Source of the DNA: CAYWXK01 sp964462515
Lineage (GTDB): Bacteria > Planctomycetota > Phycisphaerae > Sedimentisphaerales > Anaerobacaceae
Length of the DNA stretch: 64,000 nt
NCBI GenBank assembly: GCA_964462515.1
Contig: CAYWXK010000021.1
Location: 1-64,000 of the forward strand
Direction: 5' to 3'
Shown here: positions 63,201 through 64,000 of the stretch, one piece after another
Position numbering within the stretch: position 1 is the stretch's first letter
Layout of the letters: every line of letters begins with the position of its first letter
Notes under the pieces: generated by a model
What the model was told of the DNA's origin: nothing
Database searches by the model: none
Seen by the model: only the letters and a program-made list of their open reading frames with translations
Position numbers and translations under genes: made by a program

Positions 63201-64000
63201 ATAGGCCTCCGCCGTGGTCCGCCGTATTTTCGTTAATAACCGATTCGACTATCGCTACCTCTGCACCATTGTTATACCAATACAGACCACCTCCGTATGC
63301 CGCCTCATTTCTGGCAAAGTGGCTCTGTGTAACTATCGCATCGGTGCCCGAAGCCCAGAATACTCCCCCGCCGGCGCTATAAGCAAGATTACCCGCAAAT
63401 GAACTATCTTTGATGTCCAGGTAACCATTATACGCACAACACAAACCACTGCCACTGCCGGCAGCTATATTGTCGGTGTAGTTACAGTCGTTGACCTCTA
63501 CCGTGCACTCGTTGTCAAAGAACTGACCGCCGCCATTACCTCCGGTGTTGCCGATAAAATTGCAGCGATTCATTTGCGCCCTGCAGAACGGCAAATAACA
63601 TTCGCCGCCGCCTTCATAATACTCTTCAGATGCATTATAGCTTATGGTGCAGTTGGTAAGTATAGCTACGCTGTTGACATCATAATAATTGCCGCCGCCG
63701 AAGCCCGAAGTGAAGCTGTAACCACCGTAGCCATCAAAACCTTCCACGCCGTCACGACCGTCCTGACCGGCGGCACCACCGGCACCCCTTGTTCCCTCAG
63801 GGTCGCCAATACCGCCATTGCCGCCGTTGCCGCCATTGCCGCCTACACTACCGCCGTTACCGCCATTGCCGGCATTCCCACCGGCATACGAGTATGCTGA
63901 AGCAATCGTATAAGTAGTGCAATAACTGATAATAGAATCCGAAACATCGGTCTGGCAGTTTTCACCGTAGAATATAGCGCCCGCCCACGACCTGGCGCCG
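44152..64000 (-). CDS. giant modular beta-helix surface protein (5' end outside the window)
   Basis: One uninterrupted minus-strand frame of more than 6,610 codons. The longest internal start is a GTG at 63747, but the frame continues without a stop to base 64000, so the true N-terminus lies outside. It is built of about seven modules: an InlB-like linker (YRVRxWTGTxxD...NTVTM...VTVxFE), a pectate-lyase-like opener (TIQxAVDAAxxGDVI), many right-handed beta-helix coils with GGGIY-type repeats, and a tail YYLSQxAAGQ...SPCVDxGS...VDMGYHY. Three modules carry an extra domain (subtilisin, choice-of-anchor-L, VWA). It ends in dockerin-like repeats and fibronectin-like repeats. Secreted and adhesive or scaffolding roles are inferred. 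No membrane or sorting signal is seen at the C-terminus. Confidence 0.9.
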   Translation of the reverse strand, partial: GARSWAGAIFYGENCQTDVSDSIISYCTTYTIASAYSYAGGNAGNGGNGGSVGGNGGNGGNGGIGDPEGTRGAGGAAGQDGRDGVEGFDGYGGYSFTSGFGGGNYYDVNSVAILTNCTISYNASEEYYEGGGECYLPFCRAQMNRCNFIGNTGGNGGGQFFDNECTVEVNDCNYTDNIAAGSGSGLCCAYNGYLDIKDSSFAGNLAYSAGGGVFWASGTDAIVTQSHFARNEAAYGGGLYWYNNGAEVAIVESVINENTADHGGGLYFSFGAPRIVGCSIAANKAREGVIPLTQVGYTTYYDYYGYAEFFGGGGGMFCWSSGAEIENCFITNNSASGSGGGVYFGGDPCEPVLKNCLVKGNSAFLDGGGIVSYWFAMPTISNCTIVDNKADYPQNPDRARGGGLSCSYESYTTLIDSILWGNTAPNGNQIALGSEDDPVYIQRPATLTVSYSDIQGGQSPQSIYRVPGRTLNWLNGNINADPLFVQPYQSYGVYYLSQVAAGQSSNSPCVDKGSALAVDLGLSDYSTASNGIKDTGKVDMGLHYPTAAGQCRLTVNVIGKHGSVVPAGGLFNKYTVVTLTAIVDPGYRVRWIGTDDDLSTALINTVTMYSDRTVTVTFEQPTVIKVPGDYTLIQQAVDAANDGDVIVINKGRYYGESILVSGKAITITSSNPDDPCTVAATVIDGAGYVDRGIVFTSNCGPDTVLNGITIANCRWFVSGRLSPPDPGDDGYDGLDTYGGGIYIMTGASPTIVNCIIDNCYIRAGNASGGNNGADGENGGSGGNGGIGGSAYGGGIYCEPSSRPTIRHCTISNCQVVGAAAGNGGNGGTGDDDGTGGNGGNGGDAGGAYGGGIYIGDFGRPKIEDCNIISCFATGGDAGDAGDGGNAGNNGAGGNGGQGGESDKTYGSGIYFSKKAIVTVSNCRFIDCSAVAGDAGDGGDGGQAGVYGLPGLGGGYLGEYWKNSAYGGGVYCGPAARITFENCTFGNNTIEGGMSGRGGIGRVTRVMPRFAYAIESYGAGVFGDEGTILAFSGCDLTGNYAVDVNEPNNLTLPSYRLSPYISYGGGICYIEAKSMTIADCNFSSNFATVGGGLYWMDDVNTVITDSNFVNNTAFKGGGIYSTDSLAATITRCRFIGNSAVLPGGEGGGIHFASVPMWLSDSQISDNYAAYSGGGVYASGSADEPAILNNCLITGNEATRDGAGVSCSWYNELVVSNCTISKNTLAGMDSYGAGLALSYGSNAEIIDSIIWNNVATNGSQVAVASGYESYPATGGLMVTYSDIGPAYDPNAFIILDSDSAFGDGSGRSGPNTVLVDGQAIYSEFDAGQARAKVIVSLPEPFELKGATDWDSPQSVSRLRDEIAKRQSAVLSTLTADELTLRYRYANITGFAGEITRAGLEKLLKNPLVAHIEPVRRVEPMLRQAIPLANALDARRVYDGKGVAIAIVDTGIDYTHPMLGGGRFPNSKVIGGYDTGENDPDPMPVGEAHGTCCAGIAAGNLGVYGDYIGGVAPGAKLYALKASPDNAGYFFDDALLGAWDWCITHRNDNPAYPIKVISNSWGMWGLPFNDAGEGDAYSPAFTAAADTAVAVGITVMAASGNDGFPGWGISWPSAMSKVISVGGVNDTTDQVSGYSDTADILDILAPADPMFTTDLVGAAGYDPGDYFPTFAGTSSSCPFAAGCVADLQSAALAKIRRYLTPGEVKTLLIRTGDPVTDTKVAITKPRVNLGALIGGFAGPPIYVEKDCVLNGWRAPNTNNYWGWDHTMWPNSFNIEEDPNFIFGYYLSQMAAGQVIESNCVDGGSALAREVGMDTYTTRIDGIYDRSSSLVDMGYHYSKGVDKYQVTIVIVEDLNDPGIHGTVEPDSALYYAGTQLSLKAHPDEGYFLKGWYDVNDRRLSVEKDFEIIVNSDLVIRAKFRLPKKIQVSGGGDAIKRAISTAENGDTLVVAAGTYDGGINFQGKDLRLVSAKPDDSTVVEQTIIDCQLIDRAITFTRGTDANTVLNGFTIVNGSVYEQPGGAIYIESDSSPIIVNVVISNCETFLNDGGAIFVDANSHPTFRNVNISDCTALLGNGGGVWIDVNSTATFEDCTITNCFAYGGSGGAIYCNTGSYAAITDCNFIDNYASFNGGGLCHGTDSISLVERCLFENNIAAIGGGGAICYTMGCTSEVNDCNFVGNSVAEDGGAILWYLNNQLTVRDCNFSDNMADYGGALYFDPNCQGTVYNTAVLDNNAVEDGGGIYFTEANNLSIADCNIAFNTAVRGGGVFSLYSPKAEIKGCTISYNEAARIIVTYTYVPDPNDPNIIIVVRNEDRSGFAQGGGIYSFAGPTSIQDCRISHNRATTSGGGIYLADGEENLTTVKNCLLFYNSAVKDGGAISSNWQNRLRISNSSLVDNIGTAFGGGLYVSYESNVEVVDTIIWHNVSAKGAAIAVASGDEAYPLPSQVKVTYTDIGPYYDPRTMIGPNMMQWGLSPVLNVTATNDPKALVDTILGRGITVSNATYRGGPNAAGTFIGGLAAGIGMESGIIMTCGDSRLAPGANLAQPGYNASDYASASNLLPGDNDLTALIPGYRTYDATVLEFDFVSKGGDLFFNFVFASDEYNEFVYSPFNDVFGFFLDGENVALIPGTSTPVSINNVNGGNPFGVNASHPELFNNNDLSDLGGVQAFPFEYDGFTNVFTAQALNIGSGIHHIKLAIADAGDTALDSAVFIQYGSFADIRPYYPPIYVEEGCTLEGWEPNEPDNPFSWDPNCFDLNTHNIGEDPNFVPGPLGEYYLSQIGAGHLQLVDSSCIDIGSDLASALGMDELTTRSDLVPDSGIVNLGFHYPLTGPKYELVIIIVGPGSVVVDPNAVDPSSDLYDPANGVYTYKYYGGSVLRLTAFPGEGYRVKSWSGTNKDPSWNKKTNMVTIDGDKVVRVEFERAITRNMFVPLEYSTIEEAVNAAGFGDTNIIVTKGVHYVTDPNGIDFQGKSITLMSTDPDDPQVIANTIIDCQGSLFTPRRAFHFRSGEDPNTIVTGFTIRNGYMRAAKGLAGRYGLQTPIPYEGTPIATPPPPRAERGRNATGDAYGGGILCENASSPTIKNCVITNCTVTGAHGGDGAIGISTSAAFPQWTYLPPGATQTYQTNHGQWGGNGGAGFGSGYGGAIACRNGSCPVIIDCTIKDNFAKGGCGGFGGDGGDSSSGWESWGGNGGSAIGDGMGGGIYCEFGSVPVIRDCNFINNVATTGDGGPGGARGTGQALPADNGGPADDGYIGYAVARGGIAGGAAYYAGADANFVDCVFTDNKAFEFYPARFAFEEDISVYIRGGALFSKRNNTTTLTNCTFTGNLGGAVYIEGRNIVDVNNCLFKNNQLSDRSGAYGFGNTYYYYPADYYDYYYYYYPYVYPYYYPFYLAYTEIDYETGGGAVYIGPDCNGVSIRNTGFYGNAAFYNGGAVDCDGDANFINCVFGGNVAGQNGGAVGAFYDANDPNINTTLNLNFKSCQFTSNKAIEGTTGWGGAICFQDFNAVFTDCYFINNTARCGGALFVSSGTIDLIGGTMNGNSALGGSGINMDRGVSYAPYYYVGGPYSWGFWGYGSTYDTPYSYDAFYNVYYGVGEPPDMSTSLAIGGAAALVDTHTRIENFRISDNKVGGINGSGGAINFFGGFVNHLVKNCLMTGNTSSFDGGAISANLFATPQIQNCTFGDNSAGELGGAIFCDWASAPVVTDSIFQHCNNHAIAEEDFGDPIVRYCLFYGNQDGDYGVYDTITRQTSTLAGPDIDVTNKVGDPLFLTGPLGSYYLSQIAAGQTRNSPAFNAGSDSAHNVGMQAYTTRVDGIADNAVVDIGFHYLDHRALHKYRLTARVTDGHGWVKPTSGIYYAGMLVPITAIPEAGYRVAAWTGTLDDSSKALTNSVIMTSDRDVTVWFNQPRTIVVGSDPNYTTIQHAVDAAQTGDVVIIPTGTYTPAYPFMGIRIIRVNKGITLTSTNPDDPVCVRATVLDTFRILVTTLDSEAIIDGLTIRRGGMDIYSCSPTVRNCNFTECRLVGSDGGNPTIILDDGQNGTSIVGGAMLIYNGSPAVQNCTFTDCSVMGGDGGRGDDDNPIGHDGGWAGWAYGGAAYIGYSSNPTFMDCSFVNCFVQGGNGGDGGNGPPVGAGGRGGNWEWSDSIETGPMTYPYWYWWDGWDYGPYEVNSAPRLFYEVGVPGYFKDYWKYSGYGGAVYIEVDSSPKFINCLFRNSRSYGGDCGVGGTPGYWITSITIPDRNLDIENFGGTIYAGRRSNPEFINCTITDSFADINTVPLPDDVMVSYGGAVAFEDDCALKFVNCAISDSNACIGGAMWWSNSTVTIVDCNITNCNAYHGGGLYSVDSTGTITGSIIAGNRAFIEPVQEPNDPNIPIPFDPGIIYGLGGGYHCLSSIVDISDSVFMDNEATGSGGGIYLAGSDQQIAFSPLLHNCLFTGNVAARDGGGISVNWYAEPIISDCTIADNEVTGAVGYGGGLYCSYDSNTVVIDSIIWGNIGIDGSQIAVGSGDEYGPRPSRLNITYSDIQPEPNFVQPPTKLDVIFCIDTTASMWDDIDAVKVSATEIINQIAAKSQDYRIAVVDYRDIPQMPYGSPGIDYPYNDDLSFETNPALVRAGINALGLGFGMDWRESVYSALMHCIDANSLGSWRTGSDVSRVIILIGDAPPHDPEPTTGYRAATVIAAATAGGVKVFAIPVDGDTITTSYFSILAEGTGGAVIDAASSAELVDAVMEAIQLIGKPPASVYVEDGCKLDWWNADSNSWEPASHNIAKDPLFAAGYYLSQIASGQLRASPCVDVGSAQAGDPDIRLSTYTTRTDGVNDVSIVDMGYHYRRGLIGYHLTVTVLEDPNDHKKHGFVDPNSAVIYKGFGSNVVTLRAVPDIGYKVKKWTGTNDDISTDRINTVTMTQDKHVTVSFEPAPKYNFRAFVIDRGDGPHGIVEPNNGSFYDGEIIALLATPDPNYRVKAWYGTDNDASKEPNNTVTVRGANVFVAVEFALIGQNIINLYDARMILDRRSPFPTIQDAINAAGPFYSVVVSDGIYTGTGNYNIDLKAGLEPNDFRPITVRSENGSEECIINCQMLGRAFIFDSNEDPNYIVDGFTITNGSAQFGGAMLIDAVSPRITNCKIINNRATGDGGAIYCTNGSPVITNTEITYNNAGGFGGGIYCQAGAAPVIINCLITYNISGDIGGAIYLYDSDATITLCTIAYNDGLDYGDGGLYPNPKGGIACRDSDPVISNCIIGRSGGMWGVWGDQYSAGDDLYNCEATYSCIENGDDGDGNIDDNPLWASGGLGDFYLSQMQAGQPQTSPCVNAGEQYILGTLQTTYNLGLITTSILNQFDIGYADMGYHYPFFTGPPVQYTLEIIVIGNGTVEPNQAPEINYYTPGELVSLKAIPAPNYRVRRWTGTNNDSSVSVLNSVTMYGNRVVVLEFEPAIPRILNVSTDGRYTYLGIQQAINDAREGDIIVLHSGRYAGTGYTVMGKNITITGTNPDDPNVILSTIIDCANELDGGIHLIGAPGGRCVLNGITIMNSHTFAIDSPGPEGDGARGIEGSDNLPYMYLDTAEGAFTGNGSVFSNSAITIIGNHIVSNCVIINCSVTAGDASGGNAGGDDQDGGNGGNGGYAGGAGIYIGDVFEYYYDYPEDINDIINDPNWWEYYRPVLLRWGSSPIIRNCIINNCVATAGNGGNGADGGARAGGGNGGVPGRAAGAGVYCDVATSPTFINCIVNNCRAVGGNGGNGGNGGSEYGMGGYGGLTYADPCQPDPELFSSYGGGIYCGMLSTPKFTDCTFSNSVTQGSVSGVGGNNVPSGIQQQPRRNYNIPSYGAGIYCDTGSSSTFENCNLQANRTTYQNGEYSGYGGGVCFDGSKTGYEDYYGDYYYYHTYSYYLSYFFDSNLYDANAMGNVWATLVDCNIANNSASVGGGVYGVASTLDIVDCNFAANSSYVGGGLCSTDGAATIVGCDVQRNIASPAADPNAIVDPNDPNTFRFGAGAGIYCFSTDTLIRDCNITYNIATGSGGGVYLFGDSNSPLIKNCLIANNTAGRDGGGISVNWSANPVVSNCTFVGNAASGEGGQAGRTGFGGGLYCSYESLCDVNNSIFWNNYALLGQQLAVGTGFEYDRRPATLTVKYSDVKGGWAGVYVDKGCKLEPSNPTDWVNNGRNIDTDPLFVLGPFGNYYLSQTSVGDPNQTQNSPCVDAGSDYAGNLELIRYVTPIGEIVGYTTRTDGELERGKVDMGYHYRTFEPCRFCDLVYDGVINFKDFAILASRWLNSGCSDLNGWCNGADLTFDRFVNLKDLASFAECWLVADTEAPIPDPAEWEIEPYLASATSIRMIAQTAFDFWGWNVEYYFECVYGRDKGGSDSGWQAGRAYTDTGLTAGYRYGYRVKARDEIGNETEWSVIRFAGVDNTPPAPAPTWATPPTATGQNSIMMESTVAYDDSGVSYGFWNITRDPAGNNIVWQSGTQFIDVNLDPNTSYGYRVKARDNSENKNETAWSIIAYATTLLTPDITAPTPNPAQWDTALDANNYDGRPLKFYRGGTNPYWATMRALPATDASGFVEYNFVCTNDPRFSSVWQTSPTYIVQLGGINVYTEWVVKVRDLYRNETAPSDPPWPAVLRSPP
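45295..47949 (-). other. giant protein, module 7: linker and beta-helix
   Basis: Linker YTLEIIVIGNGTVEPNQ to VVVLEFEPA, opener TDGRYTYLGIQQAINDAREGDII. It has three Gly-Asn-Gly blocks (about 46,750-47,220) and a second Tyr-rich loop near 46,340-46,410. The uninterrupted junction YSDVKGGWAGVYVDKGCKL (about 45,575-45,632) shows what an empty insertion site looks like. Confidence 0.78.
47950..49510 (-). other. giant protein, module 6: double linker and short beta-helix
   Basis: Two InlB-like linkers in tandem (LTVTVLEDPNDHKKHG to VTVSFEPAP, then FRAFVIDRGDGPHGIVEP to VAVEFALIG), opener SPFPTIQDAINAAG, and a short beta-helix of about 800 bases. The tail is LSQMQAGQPQTSPCVNAG. It has no Gly-Asn block. 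Confidence 0.75.
49800..50410 (-). other. giant protein: inserted von Willebrand factor A domain
   Basis: Begins KLDVIFCIDTTASMWDDI, with the MIDAS DxTxS signature (Asp codon 50377-50379). It continues YRIAVVDYRDIP and VSRVIILIGDAPPHDPEP (further MIDAS region), and ends with TGGAVIDAASSAELVDAVMEA. It is about 200 residues, a normal VWA size. Metal-dependent protein binding is the usual role. Confidence 0.88.
50415..52515 (-). other. giant protein, module 5: linker and beta-helix
   Basis: Linker YRLTARVTDGHGWVKP to VTVWFNQP, opener VGSDPNYTTIQHAVDAAQTGDVV, Gly-rich loops, then beta-helix coils to NITYSDIQPEPNF (about 50,430-50,455), where a VWA domain is inserted. Confidence 0.75.
52520..55535 (-). 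other. giant protein, module 4: linker and beta-helix with Tyr-rich loop
   Basis: Linker YELVIIIVGPGSVVVDP to VVRVEFERA, opener VPLEYSTIEEAVNAAGFGDT, then Gly-rich loops and beta-helix coils over about 2.5 kb. A very Tyr-rich loop is encoded at 53,830-53,930. The module closes with YYLSQIAAGQTRNSP...VDIGFHY and has no inserted domain at its junction. Confidence 0.75.
55860..56590 (-). other. giant protein: inserted choice-of-anchor-L-like domain
   Basis: The segment from VTATNDPKALVDTILGRG through GIIMTCGDSRLAPG, FDFVSKGGDLFFNFVFASDEY and FGFFLDGENVALIPG to IKLAIADAGDTALDSAVF matches the pattern of choice-of-anchor L domains of secreted bacterial proteins. Those domains have a lectin- or CUB-like beta-sandwich. 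The assignment is from remembered motif order, not from a search. Confidence 0.7.
56595..58490 (-). other. giant protein, module 3: linker and beta-helix
   Basis: Linker YQVTIVIVEDLNDPGIHG to VIRAKFRLP, opener GGGDAIKRAISTAENGDTL, then about 1.5 kb of beta-helix coils (GGAIYCNTGS, GGGLCHG, GGALYFDPN and similar). It ends at VTYTDIGPYYDP (about 56,650), followed by an inserted domain. Confidence 0.78.
58795..60055 (-). other. giant protein: inserted subtilisin (S8) domain with I9-type propeptide
   Basis: An inhibitor-I9-like propeptide (FDAGQARAKVIVSLPEPF to LLKNPLVAHIEPVRRVEP, about 60,050-59,740) precedes a catalytic domain. The triad is complete: Asp in AIVDTGIDYTH (codon 59662-59664), His in GEAHGTCCAGIAAG (59542-59544) and Ser in GTSSSCPFAAG (58987-58989). 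The oxyanion Asn is in AASGNDG. It should be an active serine endopeptidase, embedded between beta-helix and tail of module 2. Confidence 0.9.
60060..62384 (-). other. giant protein, module 2: linker and beta-helix
   Basis: The InlB-like linker (LTVNVIGKHGSVVPAGG to VTVTFEQP) and the opener VPGDYTLIQQAVDAANDGDV lie at about 62,090-62,360. Four Gly/Asn-rich loops occupy 61,200-61,760. Beta-helix coils end at VTYSDIGPAYDP (about 60,150). Next comes the subtilisin insertion. Confidence 0.8.
62385..64000 (-). other. giant protein, module 1 (partial): beta-helix with Gly/Asn-rich loop
   Basis: Starts outside the window. Bases 63750-63900 encode a run of Gly-Asn-Gly and Gly-Gly-Asn triplets (NGGNGGNGGIGD type). 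Beta-helix coils of the YGGGLYW/GGGVYF kind follow to about 62,650. The YSDIQGG...LNW junction at about 62,585-62,650 carries no extra domain. The conserved tail ends in VDMGLHY. Confidence 0.8.

Overview
The window looks like chromosomal DNA of a Gram-negative member of the Planctomycetota, most likely class Phycisphaerae. This is inferred from three things: dockerin-like tails of the type NLKDFAxFAxxWL on secreted proteins, a lipid A/heptose core operon mixed with housekeeping genes, and a giant beta-helix surface protein. No rRNA, tRNA, CRISPR array, transposase or integrase was found.

Layout. 0.35-5.2 kb holds a small lipoprotein, a secreted GH29 alpha-L-fucosidase, surE and an MFS exporter. 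5.4-7.9 kb is an AT-rich defence-like insert: the broken 5' end of one DNA methyltransferase gene, then a convergent pair made of an EcoRI-type adenine methylase and a DUF262-HNH protein. 7.9-9.35 kb is a gene-poor stretch packed with dispersed repeats. 9.35-19.2 kb is housekeeping: nnrE, a coiled-coil membrane protein, a HAD hydrolase, a UbiA-family prenyltransferase, an RsuA/RluB-type pseudouridine synthase, rpmB, and gatC-esterase-gatA-gatB. 19.4-24.4 kb encodes two tandem paralogous cytoplasmic histidine kinases and one NarL-type regulator, followed by a row of four CCTATA-type dyads and a strongly folded element.

24.4-35.9 kb is one minus-strand operon for lipid A and inner core: lpxK, hldE, gmhA, a gmhB fusion, two GT9 proteins, a B12/radical SAM protein, an LPS-kinase-like protein, a GT4 glycosyltransferase and plsY. 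Together they make ADP-heptose precursors, phosphorylate lipid A and add core sugars. 36-44.1 kb holds a cold-shock gene, an NAD-type isocitrate dehydrogenase, a large secreted glycosidase-like protein, aroA, and an aroC homologue that lacks a canonical catalytic histidine.

44.15-64.0 kb is a single minus-strand reading frame with no in-frame stop up to the window edge, so it encodes more than 6,600 residues and its N-terminus lies outside. It is built from about seven repeated modules: an InlB-like linker, a pectate-lyase-like beta-helix with Gly/Asn-rich loops, and a conserved tail. It ends in a dockerin-like pair and three fibronectin-like repeats. In three modules a different extra domain sits at the same junction: a subtilisin with its propeptide, a choice-of-anchor-L-like domain, and a von Willebrand A domain. 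This plug-in design is the most striking feature of the window.

A second theme is repeats: heptanucleotide tandem repeats at five loci, two of them inside conserved genes (gatB, lpxK), plus dispersed elements and MITE-like inverted repeats.
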